Shown here: positions 42,571-51,558 of the stretch, piece after piece
How the letters are laid out: the number at the start of each line of letters is the position of its first letter
How positions within the stretch are numbered: position 1 is the first letter of the stretch
NCBI GenBank assembly: GCA_024224815.1
Contig: JAAENC010000350.1
Span: 1-64,000, forward strand
Source of the DNA: Chloroflexota bacterium
Lineage (GTDB): Bacteria; Chloroflexota; Anaerolineae; Anaerolineales; Villigracilaceae
Reading direction: 5' to 3'
Length of the DNA stretch: 64,000 nt
The notes under the pieces: model-generated
Told to the model about the DNA's origin: nothing
Databases searched by the model: none
Seen by the model: only the letters and a program-made list of their open reading frames with translations
Translations under genes and position numbers: made by a program

Positions 42571-44499
42571 TTAGAACAAGCCAAGCACTTGTCCTGTTTC
42601 GAGATCAAGATCGACATCGTAATAAGCGGGGCGAGTGGGGAGGCCGGGCATGGTGCTCATTTGCCCAACGAGTGGATAGATGAATCCGGCACCGACAGAG
42701 GCGCGCAGGTCACGGATGGGAACGATGAAGCCTGTGGGACGACCTTTGAGTTTTGCGTCATGGCTAATGCTGAGATGGGTTTTTGCCATACACATGGGGA
42801 GTTCGTCGAAGCCCAGTTTTGTGTAAAGTTCAACTTTCTTTTCGGCTTCTTCTGAGTACTCAACGCCATCTGCGCCGTAAATCTCTTTGCAGATTGTTTC
42901 GATCTTTTCTTTGATGCTGGTTCCTTTGAGCGGATATAGGAATTTGAAATCGCTGGGGAGTTCGCAAGCCTTAACAACTGCTTCGCCGAGGGCTTTTGCG
43001 CCTGCGCCGCCTTCCATCCAGTGGCGGGAAACAACTGCATCTTCTGCTCCAGCTTCAACTGCGGCTTTGCAGACGAAATCAACTTCAGCTTGAGTATCAT
43101 CTTTGAAGCTGTTGACAGCTACAACAACGGGGATACCAAAGCGTTTGGCATTTTCGATGTGAGCTTCAAGATTGCATATGCCAGCTTCGAGTAATTCGAG
43201 ATTTTCTTCGGTGTATTCGGGAGCAAGGGGTGCGCCAGCCTTGACAGCAGGACCGCCACCGTGCATCTTGAGAGCACGGACGGTAGCAACCAAAACTACA
43301 CAATTGGGAATCAAGCCAGAGTAGCGGCATTTGATATCGAAGAATTTTTCCATACCAATATCTGCACCGAAACCGGATTCGGTAACGACGTAATCAGCTA
43401 GTTTGAGGGCAATTCTATCTGCAATAATGGAGCTATTGCCATGAGCGATATTGGCGAAAGGTCCAGCATGGACGAAAGCGGGTGTACCTTCCAAAGTCTG
43501 CATCATAGTAGGCATGATCGCATCTTTCATCAAAACGGTCATAGCACCAGCTGCACCGATATCTTCAGCAGTAACAGGGTCGCCAGCTTTGCTGGTCGCG
43601 ATTACGATATTGCCAAAACGTTCGCGCATATCAGCCAAATCGCTGGTCAGTGCCAGAATGGCCATAATTTCACTGGCAACGGTGATGTCGTACCCTGTTT
43701 CGCGTTCTGCATCGATCTCTTTAGGACCTTGTCCAATCGTAATACCACGTAACATGCGGTCATTAATATCAACAACTCGGCGCCAAGTCAGGGTTTCAGG
43801 GTCAATATCAAGACGTGCAAAGCGAGAAATTTCTTCTTCGGTCAAATCATTAGGATCAGTTTTGTCAATACCAAGTTTCTTTAAGCGTTTAAGCATTGGT
43901 AAAGCAAATTTGCGACTGCCGTCTTTGGCAGTTGGGCACAAGCGGCGGAAAAGAGCCTCATCACTTTGGCGTGATTCATGATACATGCGCGTATCAATTG
44001 CGGCAGCCAAAAGATTATTTGCTGCCGTGATAGCATGAATATCACCAGTCAAATGCAGGTTGAAATCTTCCATTGGCAAAACTTGACTATAACCACCACC
44101 TGCTGCACCACCTTTGATGCCAAAAGTTGGCCCCTGTGAAGGTTGGCGGATGGCAGTGAAAACGTTCTTGTCTAAATGGGCACCAAGAGCTTGGCTCAAA
44201 CCAACCATCGTCGTTGATTTGCCCTCGCCTAATGGCGTAGGCGTAATGGCAGTAACATCAATATATTTGCCGTCAGGAACATCCTTAAGCCGCTCAAGAA
44301 TATCAAGGCGTACTTTGGCTTTGAGATATCCATGAAGCTCTAGCTCTTCCGGCAAAATGCCGGCTTCTTCGGCTACCATTGCAATATTTTTGATGTTGGG
44401 TTGCTGGGCTTGCGCAATCTCAATATCAGATGGAACAGGCACCAATGTTTCCAGTGGTATGGGGGTAAATTCGACCTTACTGTTTCTGTACTTAGACAT
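42571..44499 (-). CDS. fhs: formate-tetrahydrofolate ligase (long form)
   Basis: 642 residues from the ATG at 44499, preceded by GGAG. It makes 10-formyl-THF from formate, THF and ATP. P-loop [48 protein letters not shown]-type core, [13 protein letters not shown] and [17 protein letters not shown] are canonical. It is about 85 residues longer than the usual ~557-residue bacterial enzyme, with extra text such as [25 protein letters not shown], like the synthetase domain of eukaryotic C1-THF synthase. No other one-carbon gene is adjacent. Confidence 0.94.
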   Translation of the reverse strand: MSKYRNSKVEFTPIPLETLVPVPSDIEIAQAQQPNIKNIAMVAEEAGILPEELELHGYLKAKVRLDILERLKDVPDGKYIDVTAITPTPLGEGKSTTMVGLSQALGAHLDKNVFTAIRQPSQGPTFGIKGGAAGGGYSQVLPMEDFNLHLTGDIHAITAANNLLAAAIDTRMYHESRQSDEALFRRLCPTAKDGSRKFALPMLKRLKKLGIDKTDPNDLTEEEISRFARLDIDPETLTWRRVVDINDRMLRGITIGQGPKEIDAERETGYDITVASEIMAILALTSDLADMRERFGNIVIATSKAGDPVTAEDIGAAGAMTVLMKDAIMPTMMQTLEGTPAFVHAGPFANIAHGNSSIIADRIALKLADYVVTESGFGADIGMEKFFDIKCRYSGLIPNCVVLVATVRALKMHGGGPAVKAGAPLAPEYTEENLELLEAGICNLEAHIENAKRFGIPVVVAVNSFKDDTQAEVDFVCKAAVEAGAEDAVVSRHWMEGGAGAKALGEAVVKACELPSDFKFLYPLKGTSIKEKIETICKEIYGADGVEYSEEAEKKVELYTKLGFDELPMCMAKTHLSISHDAKLKGRPTGFIVPIRDLRASVGAGFIYPLVGQMSTMPGLPTRPAYYDVDLDLETGQVLGLF

Positions 44500-44612
44500 G
44501 TTTTTTTGCTCCAAAAATTAATAGGTTTATTGTGCTGAACTGATTTTCTAAGATTTTCTTTTTTCGTGCAAGAGACGTATTTCCCCATTTCTCGTGCATA
44601 CTGTCACGAATC

Positions 44613-45449
44613 TTATTTTACCTTAATAATTGTTCCAATGTTGTCTCCTTCTAATACCTTTTTTAGATTTCCATTACCTTTACCACTAAAAATTTGCACC
44701 TTCAAATCAGGGAAAGATTCTACAAGCCCTAACATTTGCTGGACTTTAGAATCCATTCCGCCGGTGACATCTGTACTAGCGGATGCGCCTACACTGCTTT
44801 TGATATTCTCATAAGATTCAGGCGTAACGCTCTCCACCTTATGCTTGCGTGCCGGGAAATCGGCATAAATCCCATCCTCGAGTCCTGCCAATAAAATCCG
44901 CTGTGGATGCATTTCCCGCGCGAGATGCATAAAGAGATCTTCAGTCGAGAGAATTGTCCCGCCGCGCACCTCGTCAAAAATAACGTCCCCGTGAACGATG
45001 GGAAGAACCCCGTTTTTCAGCGCACGCTCTAGCGGGCGTAAATCCCACGTTTTCACTTTGCCATCCTGAGCAATCACGCTTCCTGAAGGGGAAAAGGCCA
45101 TTGCAGGGATATTTGCTTCGCGCAAGGTGTCCATCACGATTTTGTTCAGCGCGGCGGCTTCATGCCAAACTTCGGTAAAACCATGCCAATAGTTTCCCTC
45201 CTCTTTTTCTTCAAAAGGGGAGGGGGAGGGCTGGGATGGCAACCCATCTCTCGTTGCGTATTTTTTAGCGGCAACATGCCCAAAGGAACCGGATCCATGC
45301 CCAATGAGCAGTAGCAAGTTTGGGTCACGAGCGCGTACATCCGCTATTTGTGTGCTTAAATTTTTCAGCCTGTCCAGTCGAGGGGTTTGGGGGCGTTCTT
45401 TATCCGTTATCAGCGATCCGCCTAGTTTGAGAAAAATTAAATTTTCCAT
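44613..45449 (-). CDS. isopentenyl phosphate kinase
   Basis: 278 residues of the amino-acid-kinase fold. LKLGGSLITDK at 7-17 and GHGSGSFGH at 50-58 (His58 is the IPK signature residue), then WHGFTEVWHEAAALNKIVMDTL, GVLPIVHGDVIFDEVRGGTILSTEDLFMHLA and DVTGGMDSKV. IPK phosphorylates isopentenyl phosphate to IPP in the alternative mevalonate pathway of archaea and some Chloroflexota. Residues 71-86 (PSQPSPSPFEEKEEG) are an unusual low-complexity insert encoded by a small palindrome. Works with fni (62086) in isoprenoid supply. Confidence 0.85.
   Translation of the reverse strand: MENLIFLKLGGSLITDKERPQTPRLDRLKNLSTQIADVRARDPNLLLLIGHGSGSFGHVAAKKYATRDGLPSQPSPSPFEEKEEGNYWHGFTEVWHEAAALNKIVMDTLREANIPAMAFSPSGSVIAQDGKVKTWDLRPLERALKNGVLPIVHGDVIFDEVRGGTILSTEDLFMHLAREMHPQRILLAGLEDGIYADFPARKHKVESVTPESYENIKSSVGASASTDVTGGMDSKVQQMLGLVESFPDLKVQIFSGKGNGNLKKVLEGDNIGTIIKVK
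45192..45239. repeat. small palindrome inserted in frame in the IPK gene
   Basis: The 48 bp encoding residues 71-86 contain CCCTCC...GGGAGGGGG-type complementary arms around 45196-45223. The insert lies between two conserved IPK segments, where other family members have a short loop. Confidence 0.5.
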
Positions 45450-45497
45450 GACCCTGTTTTACCACAAAATCGGTCTTCAATTGTATTCTTCCTGCGA

Positions 45498-45503
45498 TAT
45501 AAT
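45498..45503 (+). promoter_or_regulatory. -10 box, probable leaderless start
   Basis: TATAAT ends 6 nt before the ATG at 45510; no Shine-Dalgarno. Confidence 0.5.
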
Positions 45504-45509
45504 TTTTAC

Positions 45510-46334
45510 ATGGATATAAAAGCAGGTATTCAAGCAGCAATATTTTTATCGGTTATCGGTGCGTTTTTTAGCATTTGGGTTGGGCTTAATCAAATTCGTA
45601 GAGCGCGCGGGTTGACTTTTTACCGTTTACGACAGACCCAAATGTCTAGAGGTTGGCGACTCTTATGGACGGGGTTGGTGTTGGTCTTATTTGTTTTTCT
45701 CTTAGGCAGGTTTGGCGAACCGGTAGCTTATCGGTATTTTCCACCAACACCGACAATTGCGCCAACGTCAACGATTACGCTTACGCCAACTATCACGCTC
45801 ACGCCTACAATTACGCTTACCCCCACGATTACAGAAACACCTTCGGTAACAGATACACCTACGCCAACTTCTACACCTTTTATCCCACCTGCAATAGAAG
45901 CCCTTTTTGAATCAAAAGTTGCCCCTAATACAGACGCGGTTTTTAGCCCCTTACAATTTTCTACTGTGATGGAAAATTATCAGGCAGTTAGTCCTTCTAC
46001 ATATTTTCTAAACCCCATTGATGAGATTTTTGCCGTCTATTCTTATAATAATATGCTCCCCGGCGTGCAGGTGACCGAGCTTTGGTATAAAGATGGCGAT
46101 TTGGTGCATTACAACACTTTCCCGTGGGATGGCACAACAGGCGGGCTTGGTTTTGCAGAGTGTAATTACACTCTTTGTGATAGCTGGGAAGCCGGTGAAT
46201 ATCAGCTACAGGTTTTTGTAGGAAATGACTGGAAAGTGGTCGGTCTTTTCTCTGTCGATGGGGAACCATTGACCGCTACGCCAACCCGTACGCCTAGTCC
46301 GACTTTAGCGCCAACAGAAACCCCATCGCCTTAA
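45510..46334 (+). CDS. membrane protein with Thr/Pro-rich repeats
   Basis: 274 residues. Hydrophobic segments at about 6-25 and 50-67 flank a short basic loop. Residues ~78-118 are TPTIT-type repeats at the DNA level too (CTTACGCCAACTATCACG-like units). The C-terminal domain (EALFESKVAPNTDAVFSPLQFSTVMEN ... VQVTELWYKDGDLVHY ... CDSWEAGEYQLQVFVGNDW) resembles extracellular adhesive or penicillin-binding-associated folds but no family is recognised. The tail is again Thr/Pro-rich. Likely surface-exposed. Confidence 0.7.
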   Translation: MDIKAGIQAAIFLSVIGAFFSIWVGLNQIRRARGLTFYRLRQTQMSRGWRLLWTGLVLVLFVFLLGRFGEPVAYRYFPPTPTIAPTSTITLTPTITLTPTITLTPTITETPSVTDTPTPTSTPFIPPAIEALFESKVAPNTDAVFSPLQFSTVMENYQAVSPSTYFLNPIDEIFAVYSYNNMLPGVQVTELWYKDGDLVHYNTFPWDGTTGGLGFAECNYTLCDSWEAGEYQLQVFVGNDWKVVGLFSVDGEPLTATPTRTPSPTLAPTETPSP

Positions 46335-46346
46335 TACGAGATTTCT

Positions 46347-46838
46347 ATGACTAAAAAATCATTTCAAGATCATTACCCCGAGCATACCGCGCATTGTTAT
46401 GGATGTGGCCGGCTTAACGAAATGGGACACAAACTTAACTCTTATTGGGATGGCGACGAAAGCGTCGCTCGTTTCACTCCTGACCCCGAGCATATTGCCA
46501 TCCCGGGCTATGTCTACGGTGGTTTGCTTGCTTCGTTAATCGACTGCCACGGGACAGGTACAGCCGCCGCAGCCGCCTACCGCGCTGAGGGGCGTGAAAT
46601 GGATTCCAAACCCTCGCATCGTTTTTTGACAGGCTCTATTCATGTTGATTTTCTTAAGCCAACCCCTTTGGGTGTCGAATTGGAGGTGCGCGGTAGAGTC
46701 AAAGAAGTCAAGGGGCGAAAGATCATCATCGAAGAATGGATTGTCGCAAGTGGCGAAATCACTGTCCGTGGCGAAGTTGTTGCGGTAGAAGTGCCTGAGA
46801 AATTAGTTTTAGATTTATTAGATAAAGCGGGGAAATAG
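46347..46838 (+). CDS. PaaI-like hotdog thioesterase
   Basis: 163 residues. Hotdog-fold signature HIAIPGYVYGGLLASLIDCHGTGTAAAA (with the catalytic Asp region) followed by TGSIHVDFLKPTPLGVELEVRGRV. An N-terminal CYGCGRLN could bind a metal. Family members hydrolyse acyl-CoA thioesters. It follows the preceding membrane-protein gene by 12 bp, though no ribosome-binding site is seen. Substrate unknown. Confidence 0.85.
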   Translation: MTKKSFQDHYPEHTAHCYGCGRLNEMGHKLNSYWDGDESVARFTPDPEHIAIPGYVYGGLLASLIDCHGTGTAAAAAYRAEGREMDSKPSHRFLTGSIHVDFLKPTPLGVELEVRGRVKEVKGRKIIIEEWIVASGEITVRGEVVAVEVPEKLVLDLLDKAGK

Positions 46839-46878
46839 CTTTCTGCATAAGAAATGCAAATAGGATTTTTTCTCTACA

Positions 46879-47505
46879 TCACCCAATAAGCTCCCTTACT
46901 TTTTTTGCAAGAGCTTTTCCAAGTTTCTTATGCTCGCTTGCTTCAAAATGTATCCCGTCTAAAGGGCTGGATACGATTACAGAGGCAGTATCCATAAAAG
47001 CACAGCCTAATTCTTTTGCTATCAATTTATATCGCGCAGAAAATTTCTGCGACTTTTCATCCGCACCTTCAAACATTTCAGCAAAATCTGTGAGGGGAGC
47101 TGTTGGTGGTGGTGCGAGCAGAAGAACGGGAGGAGATTCCTCTTGTCGCCCGGCCAAACTTCCCTGTGCCGCGCGTACCAGTACACCCGCGCCTTGAGCA
47201 ATATCGGCAGCTGAAAGGCTAAATCGCTTTTTTAGGTCATTTGTCCCCAGCATAATGATTATCAGATCTAAAGGGCGATGGCTTTCTAAGCAAGGGATAA
47301 GATAATCGTGTCCATTCTTGTAGCCTTCAATGGGATCATCCCAGACAGTTGTGCGCCCATTTAATCCTTCTTCGATAATTTCATAGTTGTCCCCCAAGGT
47401 TTTGCTCAAGATACGTGTCCAACGTGTTTTATCGTCAAAACGATCTTGGGTGACGGGGTCGTATCCCCAAGTATTGGAATCTCCATAGCAGAGAATTCGT
47501 TTCAT
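46879..47505 (-). CDS. SGNH/GDSL-family hydrolase (arylesterase type)
   Basis: 208 residues. Block I ILCYGDSNTWG (Ser10 nucleophile), GLNGRTT (Gly), LGTNDLK (Asn) and DGIHFEASEH (Asp-His) are complete, matching the arylesterase/ TesA-like SGNH branch. No signal peptide, so cytoplasmic. AAGG precedes the ATG at 47505. Substrate (ester or acetyl group) unknown. Confidence 0.9.
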   Translation of the reverse strand: MKRILCYGDSNTWGYDPVTQDRFDDKTRWTRILSKTLGDNYEIIEEGLNGRTTVWDDPIEGYKNGHDYLIPCLESHRPLDLIIIMLGTNDLKKRFSLSAADIAQGAGVLVRAAQGSLAGRQEESPPVLLLAPPPTAPLTDFAEMFEGADEKSQKFSARYKLIAKELGCAFMDTASVIVSSPLDGIHFEASEHKKLGKALAKKVRELIG

Positions 47506-47671
47506 TAGTATACCTTCCTTAGTTTAATATAGATGCAAGCAATGGGTGGGTAATCCATCAAGTTCAATGAGTTTTCCGGGGCGTGTTTTGTTTTTTAAAT
47601 GCGTGTGCTTTCTATTTAGACATCTCTTGGCAACAATTCATTTGCGTCTCGAGTATTTACAGAATTTTATC

Positions 47672-48235
47672 TCAATAGATGAAGGGGATTAGTTTTTTTG
47701 TAGTCTCTTTATACTTCTGAAAAGTATCCTGAAATTCTGCGGTCAATAATTTTTCCTCTAATCTGATTCTGTTAAGGATAATTGGGATCAGAATTAATGA
47801 AGCTAGAAAGCCTCTCAGGCTTGCGGCATACACTGGTAGGCCGATGACAACCATGATGAGGCCTAGATAAATTGGGTTTCGGGTGAAACGATAGATACCA
47901 TGCGTAATGAGTTGGTGATCGTCCCTTATGACTACTGTCCCAGAGTAATTTCGCCGAAGTGTAGCCTGCCCGACGATCATAATAATTAGCCCAATTATGA
48001 CAAGAGCCAATCCGATAATGCTCTGCACTGAGAACGTGGACAGATTCTGTGGATGCGTAATCAATGCCCAAATGCTTCCCCAAAATCCTGACAAACTGTT
48101 TCTTTCGCCATCTACTGCACAAAACAGCAATTCTATGAAAAAGACCGTCATCCCGGGAATCGCAAACTGGAGTATGTCGTCTCTTATAGCATTTCGTATA
48201 ATTCGATGCCCTATAGGAAAGCTTTTTTTTGTCAT
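47672..48235 (-). CDS. isoprenylcysteine methyltransferase-like membrane protein
   Basis: 187 residues with about five hydrophobic segments. The signature of the ICMT/PEMT-like family is at the C-terminal half: LITHGIYRFTRNPIYLGLIMVVIGLP and RIRLEEKLLTAEFQDTFQKYKETTKKLIPFIY. Family members methylate small substrates or lipids with SAM. The bacterial role is unknown. I see no strong signal in the 166-bp gap up to 47505. Confidence 0.85.
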   Translation of the reverse strand: MTKKSFPIGHRIIRNAIRDDILQFAIPGMTVFFIELLFCAVDGERNSLSGFWGSIWALITHPQNLSTFSVQSIIGLALVIIGLIIMIVGQATLRRNYSGTVVIRDDHQLITHGIYRFTRNPIYLGLIMVVIGLPVYAASLRGFLASLILIPIILNRIRLEEKLLTAEFQDTFQKYKETTKKLIPFIY

Positions 48236-48349
48236 TGCTTTATCTCATTAAGCCTTAATATTCTACGATCCTGAGTATGAAATAGAACAGTCTAGCTGGG
48301 TAATGGGCGGAAAAAACTTCTACATAAAGCTGTGTTTTGAACTTTGTGA

Positions 48350-48625
48350 TCATCCTAACTCTAGCGGTCCGCTTTGCGCATCATGATCAAACCACTTAAT
48401 TTCTATCTCAAGGCTGTGCTGGATCCCTTTTGTTTTTTTGTCTTCATCCTCTACTTGTATTTCCAGGATCACTTTTTCAGGGATATTTAGGACAATTTCT
48501 TCTTGCCCTTGTCGCAGTATGACTTCTCCGCTTTGAATTTTCTCGGCAATTTGTTGCAGAAAGGCTACTGTTTCTGATCTGATTTTTCGTTCCTCGCTTT
48601 TGAATAACCGTATTTCTTTACCCAT
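48350..48625 (-). CDS. amphi-Trp domain protein
   Basis: 91 residues. It matches the small amphi-Trp family (TIGR04354): KEIRLFKSEERKIRSETVAFLQQIAEKIQSGEVIL then alternating hydrophobic strands and the single Trp near the end (IEIKWFD). The function of the family is unknown; it is common in archaea and some bacteria. GGAG precedes the ATG. Confidence 0.8.
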   Translation of the reverse strand: MGKEIRLFKSEERKIRSETVAFLQQIAEKIQSGEVILRQGQEEIVLNIPEKVILEIQVEDEDKKTKGIQHSLEIEIKWFDHDAQSGPLELG

Positions 48626-48711
48626 ATCAACTCCTTTTCTTCAGGGAATGAATTTACGCCTATAATTATTTTATTCATTTTCTTCTATTTTCCAAGTATG
48701 CAAAGACAAAC

Positions 48712-48740
48712 TTGACTTCACATCGCTTAATCGCTAGAAT
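48712..48740 (+). promoter_or_regulatory. sigma70 promoter of the mgtE leader
   Basis: TTGACT (48712-48717), 17-bp spacer, TAGAAT (48735-48740). The predicted 5' end is about 48747, giving a ~143-nt leader before mgtE. Confidence 0.75.
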
Positions 48741-48774
48741 CTCTTTGTTGATGAATTGACAAAAAAGGAAAAAA

Positions 48775-48840
48775 ATGAACGACGAATCTGTTCCCAGTCC
48801 CGGCGGGCGTGACAAACGCCCAACTCTAATCTTCTCCTAG
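48775..48840 (+). CDS. putative 21-residue leader peptide upstream of mgtE
   Basis: ATG at 48775, preceded by AAAAAAGGAAAAAA (a good ribosome-binding site), encodes MNDESVPSPGGRDKRPTLIFS and stops at TAG 48838-48840, 49 bp before mgtE. Two acidic residues next to Pro-Ser-Pro near the N-terminus recall the Salmonella MgtL leader (Glu-Pro-Asp-Pro start), which destabilises ribosomes at low Mg2+. The similarity is in composition only; the peptide may simply regulate mgtE by translation of the leader. Confidence 0.55.
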   Translation: MNDESVPSPGGRDKRPTLIFS

Positions 48841-48850
48841 GGCAGATTCC
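48784..48850 (+). promoter_or_regulatory. structured mgtE leader, candidate attenuator or riboswitch
   Basis: GAATCTG-TT-CCC (48784-48795) can pair with GGG-C-AGATTC (48840-48849), enclosing a GGGCGT / ACGCCC hairpin (48805-48821). The outer stem covers the leader-peptide frame, so ribosome progress would change the fold. It does not resemble the M-box consensus. Confidence 0.45.
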
Positions 48851-48889
48851 GCTTTTCTATTGCCTTGGGGGTAATTCAAAGGTGTTTCC

Positions 48890-50239
48890 ATGATTATAAA
48901 CACAGACGAACTATTAACTGTGCTTCAAGACGCGCTTGAGCGCGACGATTTTGATTCCGCTATTCAGATGCTCGAAGCTTTGCGCGGGCCAGATCAGGCC
49001 GTGCTTTTTTCAGAGCTGGACGATGACGAGCAGCAGGAACTGCTTCCGAAGCTTGAACTTTCCGATTCAGCAGATATTCTCGAGGATATGGATGATCCAG
49101 AGACCGCGAAATTAGCCGCGTCCTTACCAACAGAAACGGTTGCGCGCATTGTAGATGAAATGGAGCTGGATAAAGCTGCTGATTTGCTAGGGGATTTAGA
49201 TGAGCAGCAAAAAGAGGCTGTTTTGGCCCGTCTTGATGACGCTGATGAAGTCCGGCCTCTTCTTGTTTATCCCGACGAGAGTGCTGGCGGTTTGATGAAT
49301 TCGGAGTTTTTTGCCCTAAGCCCTCAGATGACGGCAAAAGAAGCTGTGGAAAGCTTAAGGCATTGGAGCCCGGACGGAGACGAAGTCTATTACCTTTTCG
49401 TTATAGACGAAGCAAAAAAACTCTGCGGGGTTGTCAATTTACGGGCTTTGGTTTTGGCTACGCCCATAACTCTCCTCGAAAATATCATGGATAGGGATGT
49501 AATATCGGTTAATGTCAATGTAGATCAGGAAGAATGTGCCCGCACAATGGCGCATTACGACCTTGCCGCAATTCCTGTTGTCAACGAAGAAAATGTAATT
49601 GTGGGTGTAATTACCCACGATGATATTGTCGATGTTCTCGAAGAAGAAGCCACCGAAGATGTTTATCGCCTCGCTAATATTTCAGACAGCGAGCTAAACC
49701 CCGATAGCTCTATCAAAGAGCAGCTCAAAGGTCGTCTTCCCTGGCTTTATCTGAATACGTTAACAGCCCTCTTTGGGGCCTGGGTAATTAGCAACTACGA
49801 ATACGTGATCGCTCAAGCCGCTGTTTTGGCTTTGTTTCAGTCGGTTGTTGCCGGACAGGGCGGAAATACAGCCAGTCAAAATATCGCTATGGCTGTTCGT
49901 GCTCTTGCAACTGAGCGTGTTGGTGCCAGAACGCAGCGTCGTATTATTATTCGACAATTTTTTATGGGATTGTTGTTGGGGGTTGCGGTCGGGACTGTCG
50001 TCGCGTTGGGCGTTTATCTTTGGCGTGGAAATATCTATCTCAGCCTTGTTTTGGGCTTGGCACTTGTCGCCAATCTCAGTCTCGGCTCGATGATCGGCGT
50101 TCTGATACCGCTGGGCTTGGAGAAAATCGGCGTAGACCCCGCTCTCGCCTCCTCGGTTTTGGTTACTGCGGCCACAGACAGCATGGGCTTCTTCATTTTC
50201 CTGAGTTTGGCGGCATACTTTTTACACTATATTCAGTAA
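48890..50239 (+). CDS. mgtE: MgtE-type magnesium transporter
   Basis: 449 residues. The cytosolic N domain (about 15-120, superhelical LEALRGPDQAVLFSEL-type repeats) is followed by two CBS domains (NSEFFALSPQMTAKEAVESL ... and ENIMDRDVISVNVNVDQEECARTMAHYDLAAIPV) that sense Mg2+ and gate the pore, then the MgtE transmembrane domain (about 285-449, five helices; SVVAGQGGNTASQNIAMAVRALA). It imports Mg2+ into the cytoplasm. A strong promoter and structured leader with a small reading frame precede it, suggesting feedback control. Confidence 0.95.
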   Translation: MIINTDELLTVLQDALERDDFDSAIQMLEALRGPDQAVLFSELDDDEQQELLPKLELSDSADILEDMDDPETAKLAASLPTETVARIVDEMELDKAADLLGDLDEQQKEAVLARLDDADEVRPLLVYPDESAGGLMNSEFFALSPQMTAKEAVESLRHWSPDGDEVYYLFVIDEAKKLCGVVNLRALVLATPITLLENIMDRDVISVNVNVDQEECARTMAHYDLAAIPVVNEENVIVGVITHDDIVDVLEEEATEDVYRLANISDSELNPDSSIKEQLKGRLPWLYLNTLTALFGAWVISNYEYVIAQAAVLALFQSVVAGQGGNTASQNIAMAVRALATERVGARTQRRIIIRQFFMGLLLGVAVGTVVALGVYLWRGNIYLSLVLGLALVANLSLGSMIGVLIPLGLEKIGVDPALASSVLVTAATDSMGFFIFLSLAAYFLHYIQ

Positions 50240-50280
50240 AAAAACGCCCGTAGGCCACGCTTTTAGCGTGACCATCTTTC

Positions 50281-51069
50281 TTACCAACGTGTCCCTTCTG
50301 CAGTATTTATCCCTGCTGATTTGCCGACATGTTTATACATTGTCACGTTGCCAAAAGACTCGCCTAGAATGCCATCATGGATTGCCCAGGAACGGAGGCG
50401 GATGCTCTGCTGCGCATCAGCTTGTCGGAAGACGGAAGAATTATCCAGCTTATTAACCACTTCTCCCGATTCGCGCGTGAATTCATCTTGGATTCGTTTC
50501 ATCAGCTTTTTTCCGGACTGATAAGTGAAGCCGTAACGTTCGAAAATGATCGCGTTATGGTAGTAGAGTGGTTCGGCGAAATACATATCATGCCCGAGGT
50601 CGGCTACAAAGTTCTCAAAGGCGTTGACTGCGGCAGAAAATATACTTAGCCCACTCCGTATCTGACCTGGTGTCAAGCCAAAATTAAGAGCGGCTTCTTC
50701 CGCTGCTATATTTCGTTGGGCTGTTCCAAATTTTGTTGCTTCCCCGTTGGGCATTACATCCACATCAAAACGCTGAGCAGTGGGATTATTCAAAATATAA
50801 AGCAAAATATGGATCTGCCCATTCATCGTATCGGTGAGATGCCCGTAAAAAACGGGGTCTCGAAAACCGTATTCGTGATAGAGAGACATCTCTACGCTTG
50901 TGCTGCCGGGTTTGGCTTTGAGATTGACAAGAGAGCGCCCCTGAATATCGGTGAGATAGGGTGTGAGTTTGAAGCGCTCGAGCAATTCGATGGGGATAAT
51001 GCGTCTGTAAATTTCTCGTTTTTCGTGCTCAGGAAGCAGATTGATGCCCCCGATAGTGGATGCACTCAT
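50281..51069 (-). CDS. conserved hypothetical protein (possibly acetyltransferase-like)
   Basis: 262 residues; I do not recognise the family. Alpha/beta composition, no signal peptide and no membrane segments. Motifs that stand out are EMSLYHEYGFRDPVFYGHLTDT, GLTPGQIRSGLSIFSAAVNAFENFV and LYYHNAIIFERYGFTYQSGKKLM; the last is reminiscent of the GNAT C-terminal ERxGF turn. It starts 2 bp after the smpB stop on the same strand, so it is co-transcribed with that gene. Confidence 0.6.
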   Translation of the reverse strand: MSASTIGGINLLPEHEKREIYRRIIPIELLERFKLTPYLTDIQGRSLVNLKAKPGSTSVEMSLYHEYGFRDPVFYGHLTDTMNGQIHILLYILNNPTAQRFDVDVMPNGEATKFGTAQRNIAAEEAALNFGLTPGQIRSGLSIFSAAVNAFENFVADLGHDMYFAEPLYYHNAIIFERYGFTYQSGKKLMKRIQDEFTRESGEVVNKLDNSSVFRQADAQQSIRLRSWAIHDGILGESFGNVTMYKHVGKSAGINTAEGTRW

Positions 51070-51071
51070 AA

Positions 51072-51524
51072 TTACTCCCTGTATTGCATTTGCCTTTTTA
51101 TATCACGCTCGGTTTCTTTCGCTTTGATGGCGTGGCGTTTGTCGTGGAGCTTTTTGCCGCGCGCAAGAGCGATTTCAATTTTTGCGCGTCCGCCTTTTAA
51201 ATAAACTTTGGTCGGAATAATGGTTAATCCCTTTTTGCGAACAGAATCTCTTAACTTGCGGATTTCTCTTTTGTGTAAAAGCAATTGTCGTGGACGACGC
51301 GGTTCGTGGTTAAAACGATTGGCTTGTGTATAAGGCGCAATATAAGCTTCCATCAGCCAGGCTTCACGCTCGTCTACGCGGATATAGGCTTCTTTGATGC
51401 TTATTTGCCCCAAACGGATCGATTTGATCTCGGAGCCTTTTAAGGAGATTCCGGCTTCAAATTCATCTTGGAGGAAATATTCGAATTTTGCTTTGCGATT
51501 GCTTGCAACGACTTTAATCTTCAT
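51072..51524 (-). CDS. smpB: SsrA-binding protein SmpB
   Basis: 150 residues. SmpB binds tmRNA and guides it to stalled ribosomes in trans-translation. Motifs: NRKAKFEYFLQDEFEAGISLKGSEIKSIR, GQISIKEAYIRV, PRRPRQLLLHKREIRKL, GLTIIPTKVYLKGGRAKIEIALARGKKLHDKR. TAGAAT lies 6 nt before the ATG (51536-51531) with TTCACA 16 bp further on, and no ribosome-binding site; leaderless start likely. The ssrA gene is not in the window. Confidence 0.96.
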   Translation of the reverse strand: MKIKVVASNRKAKFEYFLQDEFEAGISLKGSEIKSIRLGQISIKEAYIRVDEREAWLMEAYIAPYTQANRFNHEPRRPRQLLLHKREIRKLRDSVRKKGLTIIPTKVYLKGGRAKIEIALARGKKLHDKRHAIKAKETERDIKRQMQYRE

Positions 51525-51530
51525 GCTGAT

Positions 51531-51558
51531 ATTCTAACATGGGAGCGGAAAGTGTGAA
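51531..51558 (-). promoter_or_regulatory. promoter of smpB, probable leaderless start
   Basis: Minus strand TTCACA (51558-51553), 16 bp, TAGAAT (51536-51531), 6 nt before the ATG. Confidence 0.6.

Noticed and set aside
48747-48889. M-box (ykoK) magnesium riboswitch before mgtE
   Set aside because: The conserved GUUAGGUGAGGCUCC-like core is absent; only a simple two-stem structure and a short frame are visible.
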